Below are positions 37,707 through 47,441 of a stretch of DNA of 64,000 nt, piece after piece. A model generated the notes under the pieces. That model made no database searches, was not told where the DNA came from, and saw only the letters and a list, made by a program, of their open reading frames with translations. The stretch spans positions 1 through 64,000 of the forward strand of contig JADBXZ010000018.1 of NCBI GenBank assembly GCA_020403265.1. Direction: 5' to 3'. Origin of the DNA: Bacteroidota bacterium (GTDB lineage Bacteria > Bacteroidota > Bacteroidia > B-17B0 > Aurantibacillaceae). A program made the translations under genes and the position numbers. How positions within the stretch are numbered: the stretch's first letter is position 1; each line of letters begins with the position of its first letter.

Positions 37707-38501
37707 ATGAAACAGTACCATGACTTAATGCAACATGTTTTAAATGTAGGTGCTACAAAAACAGATCGCACAGGAACAGGAACTATAAGCGTTTTTGGTT
37801 ATCAAATGCGCTTTGATTTGTCTGAAGGATTTCCGCTGCTGACAACAAAAAAACTACACACTAAAAGTATTATACATGAATTGTTGTGGTTCTTAAAAGG
37901 CTCAACTAATATTGCATACTTAAAAGAAAATGGTGTAAGTATTTGGGATGAATGGGCCGATGAAAATGGGAATTTGGGGCCTGTGTATGGTTATCAATGG
38001 CGAAGCTGGCCTACATCAGATGGGGGAAAAATTGATCAAATTGCTCAGGTTATTGAAATGATAAAAAAGAATCCTGATTCAAGGCGTTTAATTGTCAGTG
38101 CATGGAATGTGGCAGATATTAATCAAATGAAATTACCGCCATGCCATGCGTTTTTTCAATTTTATGTTGCAGATGGCAAATTAAGTTGTCAGTTATATCA
38201 GCGCAGTGCCGATATTTTCTTGGGAGTACCTTTTAATATTGCTTCCTATGCTTTATTAGTATTAATGGTTGCACAAGTATGTAATTTAAAACCAGGAGAA
38301 TTTATTCATACCCTTGGTGATGCCCATTTATATAGTAACCATTTGGAGCAAGCCAAATTGCAATTAACAAGGGATATTAGACCTTTACCTAAAATGAAAA
38401 TTAATCCGGCTGTCAATTCTATTTTTGATTTTAAGTTTGATGATTTTGAATTAACAGATTACAATCCGCATCCACATATTAAAGCTGCTGTAGCCATATA
38501 A
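37707..38501 (+). CDS. thyA: Thymidylate synthase ThyA
   Basis: ThyA methylates dUMP to dTMP using methylene-tetrahydrofolate. The 264-residue protein is full length with KTDRTGTGT at the phosphate-binding start, [12 protein letters not shown], the catalytic Cys146 in [11 protein letters not shown] and [20 protein letters not shown]. It follows the hydrolase by 10 bases and precedes the cyclase-family gene by 2. Folate and salvage steps are also present in the FolK-kinase fusion. Confidence 0.97.
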   Translation: MKQYHDLMQHVLNVGATKTDRTGTGTISVFGYQMRFDLSEGFPLLTTKKLHTKSIIHELLWFLKGSTNIAYLKENGVSIWDEWADENGNLGPVYGYQWRSWPTSDGGKIDQIAQVIEMIKKNPDSRRLIVSAWNVADINQMKLPPCHAFFQFYVADGKLSCQLYQRSADIFLGVPFNIASYALLVLMVAQVCNLKPGEFIHTLGDAHLYSNHLEQAKLQLTRDIRPLPKMKINPAVNSIFDFKFDDFELTDYNPHPHIKAAVAI

Positions 38502-38503
38502 AG

Positions 38504-39256
38504 ATGATTGCAAGTATTTTTCATAAAGGCAAAGATTATAAGGTGGATTTATACAAACCCATTGATATTTCAATGCCGTTAAGCAACAATCCAAATGCAG
38601 CAAGCGCCTGGTATGTTGAGCCGTTAAAAATCACTCCGGTTGAAAATGGCAACTGGATTGGCGATGTCAATAAGGGAGGCAGCGTTAATTTCAGAAACAT
38701 TGCATTTAATCCACATGGTAATGGCACGCATACAGAATGTGTTGGCCACATCAGCAAGGAACAATATAGTATCAATCAAACTTTCAGTCGCTTTTTCTTT
38801 ATTGCTGAAGTTATAACCATTTTACCGGAACAATTAGAGAATGGTGATTATGTGATAACAGAAAAGCAACTTCAACAAGTAGTTTCAGACCCAAAAACTT
38901 GTGAAGCGCTTGTTATTAGAACCTTGAGTAATGGTAAATCTAAACTTACCATGCAATATAGTAATACAAACCCTCCGTATATTCTAAAGGAAGCGATTAC
39001 CTGGTTAAACGAAATTGGCGTAGAACATATTTTAATTGACATGCCAAGTATTGATAAAGAATTGGATGAAGGTAAACTGGAAGCACATCATGAATTTTGG
39101 GAATACCCAAGCAACACCCAAACACACAAAACAATAACAGAATTTATTTACGTTCCAAATGATATTGAAGATGGTACTTACTTATTAAATTTTCAAATTG
39201 CACCATTTGAAAACGATGCTACTCCCAGTAAACCTATTCTTTACAAAATTTATTAA
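38504..39256 (+). CDS. Cyclase-family (kynurenine formamidase-like) hydrolase
   Basis: This 250-residue protein is a member of the metal-dependent cyclase/formamidase family. The diagnostic metal motif appears as NPHGNGTHTECVGHI, and the later DMPSIDKELDEGKLEAHHEFW supplies further ligands. Relatives hydrolyse N-formylkynurenine or related amides. No kynurenine pathway genes are nearby, so the substrate is open. It starts 2 bases after thyA and is followed 11 bases later by the PaaG-like gene. Confidence 0.85.
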   Translation: MIASIFHKGKDYKVDLYKPIDISMPLSNNPNAASAWYVEPLKITPVENGNWIGDVNKGGSVNFRNIAFNPHGNGTHTECVGHISKEQYSINQTFSRFFFIAEVITILPEQLENGDYVITEKQLQQVVSDPKTCEALVIRTLSNGKSKLTMQYSNTNPPYILKEAITWLNEIGVEHILIDMPSIDKELDEGKLEAHHEFWEYPSNTQTHKTITEFIYVPNDIEDGTYLLNFQIAPFENDATPSKPILYKIY

Positions 39257-39267
39257 GAATCATAAAC

Positions 39268-40044
39268 ATGAATTTAATTGAATCAAAACTTGAAAATGGT
39301 GTTTTAATTTTAAAACTAAACCGACCTGATAAATTTAATAGTTTCAACCGTCCAATGGCTTTGGACTTAATTGAAAAATTAAATGAAGCTAATAGCAATG
39401 ATAATGTAAGAGCTGTTATTTTAACCGGCGAAGGAAAAGCCTTTTGTGCCGGACAAGATCTGGCAGAGGCGATGGACAGCAATGGGCCTGGTATTCAACG
39501 AATTGTTGAAGAACATTATAACCCAATCATTCTTAAAATTAGAGAATTAAATAAACCGGTAATTGCCGCTGTAAATGGAGTTGCCGCAGGCGCAGGGGCA
39601 AACATAGCCATTGCCTGTGATATTGTTTTAGCTGCAGATACCGCCAGTTTTATACAAGCATTCAGTAAAATTGGGTTGATTCCGGATAGCGGTGGAACAT
39701 TCTTTTTACCAAGAATTGTTGGACATCATTTAGCCGCTGCTTTAATGTTTACAGGTGATAAATTAAGTGCTGAAGATGCGCTTAAACACGGATTAGTTTA
39801 CAAATTATTTAGTCCCGACAATTTAATGATTGAGGCACAAAAATTCAGCGAAACCATTGCCCAAATGCCCACCGCAGCTATTGCTCAAACAAAAAAATTA
39901 TTAAATAAAAGCTTCACTTCCAATTTAGTTGAACAACTTAAACAGGAAGGAAATGAGCAAGTAATTGCTGCAAAAAGTTACGATTACAACGAAGGCGTTA
40001 CCGCATTTTTAGAGAAAAGAAAACCCGTTTTTAAAGGCAAATAG
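39268..40044 (+). CDS. Enoyl-CoA hydratase/isomerase, PaaG-like
   Basis: This 258-residue crotonase-fold enzyme has the oxyanion-hole motifs AFCAGQDLAEA and NGVAAGAGANIAIACD. The segment FIQAFSKIGLIPDSGGTFFLPR is typical of PaaG, the ring-epoxide isomerase of phenylacetate breakdown. No other paa genes are visible, so it may serve general fatty-acid oxidation together with the dehydrogenase at 54275. It lies at the end of a close-packed run starting with rnr. Confidence 0.87.
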   Translation: MNLIESKLENGVLILKLNRPDKFNSFNRPMALDLIEKLNEANSNDNVRAVILTGEGKAFCAGQDLAEAMDSNGPGIQRIVEEHYNPIILKIRELNKPVIAAVNGVAAGAGANIAIACDIVLAADTASFIQAFSKIGLIPDSGGTFFLPRIVGHHLAAALMFTGDKLSAEDALKHGLVYKLFSPDNLMIEAQKFSETIAQMPTAAIAQTKKLLNKSFTSNLVEQLKQEGNEQVIAAKSYDYNEGVTAFLEKRKPVFKGK

Positions 40045-40082
40045 AACTGTAACCAGTTATCATTTGTTTGATTATATAAATC

Positions 40083-40364
40083 ATGAAAAAAGGAATTTTT
40101 AAACTTACTTTACTTCTCCTTTTGTTTGCGTTAGCCGCTGATATTACCGCACAGCAAAACGAAATGTTTAAACAAAAACGAGAGCGTAAAAGAGTGTGGC
40201 GCAAATGGCGGAGTAAACGTGAAGCATACAACCCCTATGTTGATGCCAAAGCCAAAAATAAACCAAGCGCCAGAATGGCAAAAGGAGACCGTAAAGAATT
40301 AAAACGTCAAAAACGACAAGCTAAGCGTCAATTACGTCGAAGTAAACGTAAATTAAATAACTAA
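40083..40364 (+). CDS. Exported hyper-basic small protein
   Basis: This 93-residue protein has a strong signal peptide (MKKGIFKLTLLLLLFALAA to ITAQ, about 24 residues). The mature part is about 69 residues with roughly 29 Lys/Arg, arranged as RKR and KRQKRQ-like clusters that would form a charged helix. I do not recognise it. Its design resembles the 133-residue protein at 30864 although the sequences are not clearly alignable. It may bind an anionic polymer outside the inner membrane; this is inference. Confidence 0.65.
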   Translation: MKKGIFKLTLLLLLFALAADITAQQNEMFKQKRERKRVWRKWRSKREAYNPYVDAKAKNKPSARMAKGDRKELKRQKRQAKRQLRRSKRKLNN

Positions 40365-40427
40365 AAAACCGATTGGGTTATAAGGTATTAGTGTATTTTG
40401 ATGTTTTTAAATATTTCGACAAAAAAA

Positions 40428-40458
40428 TTGACTTTTTGGCTTATTTAATCTATTTTTA
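40428..40458 (+). promoter_or_regulatory. Putative promoter of the 1180-residue surface protein
   Basis: TTG (40428-40430), a 20-base spacer and TATTTTTA (40451-40458) fit the -33/-7 arrangement with one mismatch at the last base. The start codon lies 17 bases after the box. Confidence 0.45.
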
Positions 40459-40475
40459 TTGAAAATTACAAAGTT

Positions 40476-43400
40476 ATGAAGAAAATTTATTCAACTTTAT
40501 TTATGATGATGTTCGCTTTTATTAAGTTAACATCGCAAGTTATATACTCTGAAAATTTCAGTTCAACCGTGCCGACAGGTTTGCCGTCAGGTTGGGTGCA
40601 ATCTGCAAGTGAATGGCAAACCGACCCAAGTGATTGTTGCGGTGGAGGAATCCCTGTATGTACTGTTTTCGGTACAAGCGGCGGCAATTTGCTTGCCTTT
40701 GGTGATGGTAGTAACAATCCCAATGAAGCTGTAACAACCAATGCTTTCTCAACCTTAGGGGTTAGTAGCATGACTTTGAGTTGGAATGGTATACGTTTAG
40801 ATGCTTCAAGTCCTGCGGTTACTTTATTAATTTCAGATGATAATTTTGCCTCAAGCACTGTAATTCCTTTTACAAATGTTCCTACAAATGATACATGGGC
40901 AAGTGTTTCAGTTGCGATTCCAGTGGCCTTTGAAAATAAAGCAAGCGTCAGATTACGTTGGTCTTATAATGGATTAAATAGTGGTTCGTATGCCGGGTTT
41001 GATGATATTCAGGTGGCCGGAATTGTTTCTCCTATTTATTATTACAATGGAACCGGGCCTTTGGATGTTTTAACTTCATGGGGAACTAATACCAATGGAA
41101 CAGGTGCTAATCCTGCTAACTTTACTGCAAATGGTCAAACTTTTTTCCTAATAAACACTACTTCTGCTAACTTAAATAACATGGTTGGGAGCAGTTGGAC
41201 AGTTGGTGGAACATCAAGCCATTTAGTAATTGGTACTGGAACCGTTGCAATTAACGTAACTATTCCAGCAACACATACTTTATTTACAACAGGAACAGCC
41301 ACTTTGGGTGTTTCTAACTTAGCAACATTAATATTACAAAATACAGTTTATCCCTTAAGCAATTTATCTTATAGTACAGGTAGTACAATTGATTATGCAC
41401 AAGCTTCAGGTACAATTTCTATTCCGGCAACCTCTCATTTTAATGTAATTTGTTCAGGTGGAGGTGTTCGTCAACCTGGTGGAAGTATGGCTATTAATGG
41501 CAATTTGGCAATTAATAGTTCTAATTTGCTAATGAATAATAGTTCTCTTGTTACCTTAACTTTAACAGGCACAGTTTCAGGTGGAGGTCAAATTTTAACA
41601 GGTAACTCCGGTCTCAACATAGGTGGTAGCGGGGCTTTAGGCACTTTAACATTTGGCGCTGGTGCCACTATTTTAACTGTTCGTAATTTAACAGTTAACC
41701 GTACAGGTGCTGGTAGCCTTACTTTGGGTTCTAATTTAACGGTAAGCAACACCTATATTCACAGTAATGGTCAAATTAGTTTAAACAACAATCATTTAAC
41801 ATTAAACGGTAATATTACTAATCCAACTTCGGCAACAAATGGTGCATTGGTTGGTACAACTGCATCTTCTTTAACTATTGGTGGTGCAGGAAGCATTACT
41901 AATAGTTTGTTCTTCAGTCAATCTTCAGCTGCAACACGTTCTATAAGAGATATTACACTTAATAGAAATGCAGCTAATTTAACTTTTGGAAATGCCATTG
42001 AGGCTTGGGGCTCTATTACACCAACTGTTGGAACACTTAACACTGGTGGTAATTTAACTTTAAAAGCTGATGCAACAAACAAAGGAAGAATTGGAATGAT
42101 TGGTGCATCTGGCACCTTAAGTGGAAATGTAACTGTTGAAGTTTTCAAACCTTCTGGTGCAACAGGATGGGTTAATTTATGTTCAGGTGGCGTTAATGGA
42201 AACAACATGGCTGCTTGGAATAGTGTTTTCGCTATCACTTGTTCAGTTTGTCCTGATGGTTGGGATGTAGGCGGTGCTAATTTTACATCTGTATATGAAT
42301 ACGATGAAACGACAATTTCAGGCAATGCTGCCGATCCATCACATTACATTGAGTTAGGCGTTGCGCCTGCTTCTAAAGCGATTGATTCGAAAACAGGCTA
42401 TTGGGTTTATTTAGGAGATGGTTTTCAAAGCACAAACGCGATAACAATTCCTTTAACTGGTGCCGTTAATACCAAAAATTCATCAGGTAATATTAATTTA
42501 ACTTTAACAGGAGGTGTAAGTACTGAAAACGGATGGAATTTAGTAGCTAATCCATTTCCATCTCCAATTGTTGCCAATCAAATAACCGGATCTAATTTTA
42601 ATACTGCTACAATGATTGGTTACGATCCAGATACAGACTCAAATATACCTTTTACCGGCGCTGCCATTATTCCAGCAGGTCAGGCATTTATGGTTCAAGC
42701 AACTTCGTCGTCAGGTGCAAACCTTTCACCGGATGAAAGTTGGAAATCTGCCACCGCTAATAACACATCTATTTTAAGAAGCAGTTCAGCAGGTAACTAC
42801 TTTTATGATGATTTTTTAATTGATGTTACAAGTAACATTGTTCCTAGAAATTTCTTCACGCAAGCATATTTTGCTTTTGGAAATTCATTCACAAATGGTT
42901 ATGATATTGGTGAATGTCCTTCATTCCCAGGTCAACTTTCAACTACCCCGCGTTTATATGCAAAATTTGGAAGCATGAACCTATTAAGGACAGGTTTACC
43001 AGCATTAACAGGAACAGTTTCTATCCCATTAATTTTAGAAACAGGTTATACTGGAGTTTACTCATTTAACCCGGTTAATTTAAATAAACTTCCTGCGGGT
43101 GCTTGTGTAACTTTGCGTGATGTGATAAATAATGTGTCTCATAACTTAAGAAGTGGTGCTTACACAGTCAATGTTAACAGCAATGCTACAACACCTCAGT
43201 TCGAACTAATCATCACATTGAACCAAAAGAATTTAACTTCTAATTACACTGATCCTACGTGTACTAAATTAGCAAATGGTTCAATTACCGCTTCAGGTGT
43301 TGGTGCCGGACCATGGAATTATACTTGGAAAGATGCTAACCATAACATTATTAAAACTACCACTAACGTAAACACAAGTGATGTGTTAAGTAATGTTCCT

Positions 43401-44018
43401 GTTGGAAGTTATTTTGTAGATATCAGTAAAACCGGTACTTGTGATAACGCCCGTGGCAACTTTGTATTAAATTCAATTACACCTTTACCGGTTGCTATGA
43501 TTTCAGCTAACACGACTACATCTTATGCCGGAAATAATGTTCCAATTACATTTAGTAACTTATCCACAAATGCATCCGGCTATGAATGGAGTGTAAACAA
43601 TGGAAGTAACCCTGTTTCAACATTCCAAACTACGCACTTATTTAATGATGCAGGTTTTTATGTAATGACATTAAAAGCAAACAACGGAGCTTGTTTAGAT
43701 ACTGCTACAGCTACTCAAAACATTATTATCTACGAAAATCAACCGTCTGTTGTTGGAATAGATACTAAATCAAAAGAGCAGAATAATTATTTCTTTAGCA
43801 AAGATGAAAATGGTTTATTTGTTATGTTTAACTACAATGAATTTACAGATGTTGAATTTCAGGTAAGTAATATTCTAGGTCAAGTATTAATTCCAAACCA
43901 AATACTTTCAGTGTCTACCTCCAAACATTATTACAAAGTACCGGAAGGACAACAACTTATCTTGGTTACGATTAAGGAAAACGGTAAACCTAGAACAAAC
44001 AAAGTACTTAATAAATAA
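40476..44018 (+). CDS. Giant secreted surface protein with PKD domain
   Basis: This 1180-residue protein has a signal peptide (to about 20). A MAM/lectin-like jelly-roll domain follows (about 22-185; starts YSENFSSTVPTGLPSGW). A long Gly/Asn/Thr/Ser-rich stretch of short beta-helix-like repeats runs over about 200-520. A region common to T9SS surface proteins (GWNLVANPFPSPI) comes next, then a PKD-like domain (about 1000-1090). The C-terminal 80 residues (FQVSNILGQVLIPNQ ... EGQQLILVTIKENG) resemble a type A sorting domain but lack the usual YPNP. It is probably a T9SS-exported adhesin or matrix protein; no catalytic motif is seen. A strong terminator follows. Confidence 0.82.
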   Translation: MKKIYSTLFMMMFAFIKLTSQVIYSENFSSTVPTGLPSGWVQSASEWQTDPSDCCGGGIPVCTVFGTSGGNLLAFGDGSNNPNEAVTTNAFSTLGVSSMTLSWNGIRLDASSPAVTLLISDDNFASSTVIPFTNVPTNDTWASVSVAIPVAFENKASVRLRWSYNGLNSGSYAGFDDIQVAGIVSPIYYYNGTGPLDVLTSWGTNTNGTGANPANFTANGQTFFLINTTSANLNNMVGSSWTVGGTSSHLVIGTGTVAINVTIPATHTLFTTGTATLGVSNLATLILQNTVYPLSNLSYSTGSTIDYAQASGTISIPATSHFNVICSGGGVRQPGGSMAINGNLAINSSNLLMNNSSLVTLTLTGTVSGGGQILTGNSGLNIGGSGALGTLTFGAGATILTVRNLTVNRTGAGSLTLGSNLTVSNTYIHSNGQISLNNNHLTLNGNITNPTSATNGALVGTTASSLTIGGAGSITNSLFFSQSSAATRSIRDITLNRNAANLTFGNAIEAWGSITPTVGTLNTGGNLTLKADATNKGRIGMIGASGTLSGNVTVEVFKPSGATGWVNLCSGGVNGNNMAAWNSVFAITCSVCPDGWDVGGANFTSVYEYDETTISGNAADPSHYIELGVAPASKAIDSKTGYWVYLGDGFQSTNAITIPLTGAVNTKNSSGNINLTLTGGVSTENGWNLVANPFPSPIVANQITGSNFNTATMIGYDPDTDSNIPFTGAAIIPAGQAFMVQATSSSGANLSPDESWKSATANNTSILRSSSAGNYFYDDFLIDVTSNIVPRNFFTQAYFAFGNSFTNGYDIGECPSFPGQLSTTPRLYAKFGSMNLLRTGLPALTGTVSIPLILETGYTGVYSFNPVNLNKLPAGACVTLRDVINNVSHNLRSGAYTVNVNSNATTPQFELIITLNQKNLTSNYTDPTCTKLANGSITASGVGAGPWNYTWKDANHNIIKTTTNVNTSDVLSNVPVGSYFVDISKTGTCDNARGNFVLNSITPLPVAMISANTTTSYAGNNVPITFSNLSTNASGYEWSVNNGSNPVSTFQTTHLFNDAGFYVMTLKANNGACLDTATATQNIIIYENQPSVVGIDTKSKEQNNYFFSKDENGLFVMFNYNEFTDVEFQVSNILGQVLIPNQILSVSTSKHYYKVPEGQQLILVTIKENGKPRTNKVLNK

Positions 44019-44037
44019 TATGCCTTTATAATATTAT

Positions 44038-44064
44038 AAAGCCTCGCTAAAAAGCGGGGCTTTA
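44038..44064 (+). terminator. Intrinsic terminator after the giant surface protein
   Basis: AAAGCCTCGCT and AGCGGGGCTTT form an 11-bp stem (one G-T pair) with a four-A loop, ending in a T run. It lies 20 bases after the stop codon and is the most GC-rich hairpin in the window. Confidence 0.85.
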
Positions 44065-44212
44065 TTGGTTTAATTGAATTCCGCTTATCTTTAACTGCAT
44101 GCTGTTTGAGTACTTAACTTACTTTTCAATTAAGGCATTTCTTTTATATAACTATAACTTAAACGAAAATAAAATACCTTTACCATTAAAATCGGTTTAA
44201 CCAAAATAGGGT

Positions 44213-45145
44213 TTGCAATCAGTATCTGAAAAATATTCCTCGCTTGTTAAAACAACTGCAAAAAAATTAGGATTCGATTTTTGCGGCATAAGCAAAGCCG
44301 AATTTCTTGAAGAAGAAGCACAACGTTTAGAGAATTGGTTAAAGAAAAATCAGCATGGAGAAATGGCTTATATGGAAAACTATTTTGACAAACGTCTCGA
44401 CCCAAGACTGCTCGTACCAGGTGCTAAATCGGTTATTTCGTTGCTCTACAATTATTATCCCGAAAACCAAAACCAAAATCCAAACTATAAAATAAGCAAA
44501 TATGCTTTTGGAGATGATTATCATGAAGTAATAAAAGAAAAACTCAAAAACTTTTTATCTGAATTAAAAAACCAGATTGGTGATATTTCCGGAAGAGCTT
44601 TTGTTGATAGTGCGCCTGTTCTTGAAAAAGTTTGGGCTAAAAAAGCCGGACTGGGATGGATAGGAAAAAACAGTAATTTAATCACAAAATCTAAGGGATC
44701 GTTTTTCTTTCTTGCAGAACTAATTCTGGATGTTGAACTAAAAACAGACGAAGGTATTCGGGATTACTGCGGCACTTGCACCAAGTGCATTGATGCTTGC
44801 CCAACCGAAGCCATTGTTGAGCCATACGTGGTAGATGGCAGCAAATGTATTAGCTACCTTACCATCGAGTTAAAAAACGAAATTCCGCAAAGTTTCGCCT
44901 CAAAAATGGATAATTGGGTTTTCGGATGCGATGTTTGTCAGGATGTTTGCCCATGGAACAAATTCAGCGAACTACACAATGAACCATTATTTAAAGATAA
45001 AAGCTCTAAACTTGAATTAACAAATGAGGAATGGGAGGAACTCTCAGAAGAAGGTTTTAAGATTTTGTTTAAAAACTCCGCCATTAAACGAACCAAGTAC
45101 AAAGGCTTAAAACGAAACATTCAGTTTATTAAACCTGTCAAATAA
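44213..45145 (+). CDS. queG: Epoxyqueuosine reductase QueG
   Basis: QueG performs the last step of queuosine synthesis, reducing epoxyqueuosine in tRNA with cobalamin and two [4Fe-4S] clusters. The 310-residue protein has the expected clusters [12 protein letters not shown] and [11 protein letters not shown], plus [24 protein letters not shown]. The start is TTG at 44213; an in-frame TAG at 44207 leaves no other choice. It is isolated from other queuosine genes here. Confidence 0.95.
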   Translation: MQSVSEKYSSLVKTTAKKLGFDFCGISKAEFLEEEAQRLENWLKKNQHGEMAYMENYFDKRLDPRLLVPGAKSVISLLYNYYPENQNQNPNYKISKYAFGDDYHEVIKEKLKNFLSELKNQIGDISGRAFVDSAPVLEKVWAKKAGLGWIGKNSNLITKSKGSFFFLAELILDVELKTDEGIRDYCGTCTKCIDACPTEAIVEPYVVDGSKCISYLTIELKNEIPQSFASKMDNWVFGCDVCQDVCPWNKFSELHNEPLFKDKSSKLELTNEEWEELSEEGFKILFKNSAIKRTKYKGLKRNIQFIKPVK

Positions 45146-45166
45146 ATAAAAGAAAAAATTTTGCTG

Positions 45167-45517
45167 TTAAATATGCAAAGAAGCCTTTTTTGCCAATAAT
45201 TGTTCATCGGTCTCAACATGATCATCATCCTTCACACAGCAATCTACCGGACAAACAGCCGCACATTGAGGTTCGTCATGAAAACCTTTACACTCGGTAC
45301 ATTTATCAGTAACGATATAATAAACATCCATGTGCTTTGGTACCTGAGGTTCGTCTGAATCAACTTCAGAACCAGAATTATGCCCTTTATAAGTTCCTTT
45401 AACACCGGTTCCGTCTGCAAAACGCCATTCAGCTCCACCTTCGTAGATTGCGTTATTAGGACATTCAGGCTCGCAAGCCCCACAATTTATACATTCGTCG
45501 GTGATTTTTATTGCCAT
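45167..45517 (-). CDS. Two-cluster 4Fe-4S ferredoxin
   Basis: This 116-residue soluble electron carrier has two cluster-binding motifs. The first is [16 protein letters not shown]. The second is [22 protein letters not shown], which has the longer insert typical of Allochromatium-type bacterial ferredoxins. A loop of about 40 residues separates them. It is transcribed divergently from the acyl-CoA reductase and may share its promoter region. Confidence 0.92.
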   Translation of the reverse strand: MAIKITDECINCGACEPECPNNAIYEGGAEWRFADGTGVKGTYKGHNSGSEVDSDEPQVPKHMDVYYIVTDKCTECKGFHDEPQCAAVCPVDCCVKDDDHVETDEQLLAKKASLHI

Positions 45518-45540
45518 TTTAATCGAATCAATTAATTTTG
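45511..45540 (+). promoter_or_regulatory. Putative promoter of the acyl-CoA reductase gene
   Basis: TTG (45511-45513), a 19-base spacer and TAATTTTG (45533-45540) fit the -33/-7 consensus exactly. The -33 element lies in the second codon of the divergent ferredoxin gene. The leader would be about 18 bases. Confidence 0.6.
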
Positions 45541-45542
45541 TG

Positions 45543-45550
45543 CAAATATA
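45543..45550 (-). promoter_or_regulatory. Putative -7 box of the ferredoxin gene
   Basis: Read on the minus strand this is TATATTTG, a full TAnnTTTG match 25 bases before the ferredoxin ATG. It sits 2 bases from the -7 box of the divergent gene, so the two promoters overlap back to back. Confidence 0.5.
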
Positions 45551-45562
45551 CGTGCATTTTTC

Positions 45563-46582
45563 ATGAATTTAAAACAAAGAACAAAGGGCTTGGTTGAGGC
45601 TGGTCTGTTTATTAACAGATTTTTACAAAATTCTCCTCTTAGCGAAGAAAAACAACTGCACGATGGGCTTCAATTGCTTATTAAAGAGGCATATTTGCAA
45701 AACAATTGGTTCACTGAAGATTACGTAAAACTGGCCTTAGAAGGGATTTCAGAGTTCTTAAAAGAATCCGAATTGGCCAAAATCGGAGCTGAATCCAAAA
45801 CCGGAAAAAAAATACTGATTATTTGCGCCGGTAATATACCAATGGTGGCTTTTCACGATATTCTGTGTGTAGTGTTAACCAATAATAAAGCGATCATCAA
45901 ACTATCTAGCGATGACAAAATATTAATTCCATTTTTGATGAAACTATTGGTTCATTACGAACCATCATTCGAAAATTTGGTGTTTTTTGCTGAAGGCTTA
46001 GTAACTGACTTTGATGCTGTTATTGCAACAGGTAGCAACAATTCAGCACTTTATTTTGAAAAATACTTTGGGAAATACCCTCACATCATCAGAAAAAACA
46101 GAACTTCTGTTGCAATTTTAACAGGTGACGAAACTAAAGAAAATTTAAGGAATTTAGGAAAAGATATCTTCACTTATTATGGTTTAGGTTGCAGAAATGT
46201 AACTAAGTTGCTTGTTCCTAAAGGTTACTCATTTAACTTGCTCTTTGAAAGTTTGCTGGACTTTAGCGATGTAATCAATAATAAAAAGTATGCTAATAAT
46301 TACGATTACTATAAAGCAATTTATTTACTCGAAAATCATCAGTTTTTAGATAACAACTTTTTAATGATTAAAGAAAATGATTCGTTATTTTCTCCTGTTG
46401 GAACCTTGTATTTTCAGTATTATCTAAATCAATCCGACGTAACGAATTTTATTGAACAGAATAACAACAAACTACAATGCATTGTAGGTGATCAGTATAC
46501 TGGATATGGGCAATCGCAACATCCGGGCATTAATGATTTTGCTGACAATGTTAATACAATAGATTTTTTATTATCTTTATAG
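45563..46582 (+). CDS. Acyl-CoA reductase, LuxC family
   Basis: This 339-residue protein resembles the LuxC-type fatty acyl reductase family, which reduces an activated acyl group to an aldehyde with NADPH. The likely catalytic Cys210 lies in [11 protein letters not shown], and [18 protein letters not shown] corresponds to the cofactor-binding start. No luciferase or LuxD/E genes are near. Bacteroidota often carry this gene alone, so a bioluminescence role is not suggested. It is divergent from the ferredoxin and precedes the type B T9SS protein by 7 bases. Confidence 0.82.
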   Translation: MNLKQRTKGLVEAGLFINRFLQNSPLSEEKQLHDGLQLLIKEAYLQNNWFTEDYVKLALEGISEFLKESELAKIGAESKTGKKILIICAGNIPMVAFHDILCVVLTNNKAIIKLSSDDKILIPFLMKLLVHYEPSFENLVFFAEGLVTDFDAVIATGSNNSALYFEKYFGKYPHIIRKNRTSVAILTGDETKENLRNLGKDIFTYYGLGCRNVTKLLVPKGYSFNLLFESLLDFSDVINNKKYANNYDYYKAIYLLENHQFLDNNFLMIKENDSLFSPVGTLYFQYYLNQSDVTNFIEQNNNKLQCIVGDQYTGYGQSQHPGINDFADNVNTIDFLLSL

Positions 46583-46589
46583 TATTAAA

Positions 46590-47423
46590 ATGAAAGGCCG
46601 TCTTTTTATACTCATTTTTCTGCTTTCAATTAACCTCTTCGCTCAGGTTCCAACGGCCACTATTGGATCAACATCAGGCACAGTTTGTACAGAAAGAATA
46701 ATAACATTCACGAGTGTTACGAATAATTCACCAACTACCTATTCATGGTCTGTTAATCCAAGTAATTCCGCAGAATTCATTGGTTCCATTGATTCACCGA
46801 GTACTCAAATTAAATTGGTCCGATCCGGTACAGCTATCGTATCTTTACTCGTTGCTAATTCTACAAGTTTTAGTGTTAGTTCTCAAACCGTTGTTGCTAT
46901 TCAATCGGCAAAAGCATCCTTTAACGCAAGTCTCACCAGCGTTGGTTTTCCCAGCGAACTGGTACTCACTAATTTTAGTAATAATTACACAGGCGTTCAG
47001 TGGCTGTTTAATAACTCCTTACCAGACAATACATTTAACACAAGTAAAACTTATAGCGTTGGAGGCGTATATAGTACTACTCTTATTGCCTTAGGCAGTT
47101 TTGGCTGCAATGATTCCAGCACTTACAGTTTTACAATTGACGACTTCAGCAGCATAACTCTGCCAAATATTTTTACACCAAATGAAGATGGTGTTAACGA
47201 CATATACAAACCCATTTTAAAAGGAATCAAAGAAATTGATGTGACAATTTATAATCGTTTTGGCACATTAATACATAGTTGGGACAGGATTGGCGGAAAA
47301 TGGGATGGCTATACAACCAGTGGTTTAAAATGCTCTGAAGGTACCTATTTCATTATCGTAAAAGCAACAGGTTTTGATGGTAAATTGTACAATTTAAAAA
47401 ATACCATCACCCTAATTGAATAA
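46590..47423 (+). CDS. Secreted protein with PKD-like domains and type B T9SS domain
   Basis: This 277-residue protein has a signal peptide (to about 18; LFAQV). One or two PKD-like Ig modules follow (about 20-185). The C-terminal type B sorting domain spans about 190-277 (LPNIFTPNEDGVNDIY ... VTIYNRFGTLIHSWD ... EGTYFIIVKATG). It should be exported by T9SS. No enzyme motif is seen. It starts 7 bases after the acyl-CoA reductase stop and may be co-transcribed. Confidence 0.87.
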   Translation: MKGRLFILIFLLSINLFAQVPTATIGSTSGTVCTERIITFTSVTNNSPTTYSWSVNPSNSAEFIGSIDSPSTQIKLVRSGTAIVSLLVANSTSFSVSSQTVVAIQSAKASFNASLTSVGFPSELVLTNFSNNYTGVQWLFNNSLPDNTFNTSKTYSVGGVYSTTLIALGSFGCNDSSTYSFTIDDFSSITLPNIFTPNEDGVNDIYKPILKGIKEIDVTIYNRFGTLIHSWDRIGGKWDGYTTSGLKCSEGTYFIIVKATGFDGKLYNLKNTITLIE

Positions 47424-47441
47424 TATATTTTTTGCAATGTC

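Noticed and set aside
39268-40044. Phenylacetate degradation cluster
   Set aside because: Only one PaaG-like gene is present, with no epoxidase, ligase or other paa genes around it.
41918-42325. Minus-strand open frame of 135 codons within the giant surface protein
   Set aside because: It lies antisense to a well-supported coding region and shows no domain or start context.
45563-46582. LuxC-like gene as part of a bioluminescence operon
   Set aside because: No luciferase, LuxD or LuxE genes are present; single LuxC-family reductases are common in this phylum.
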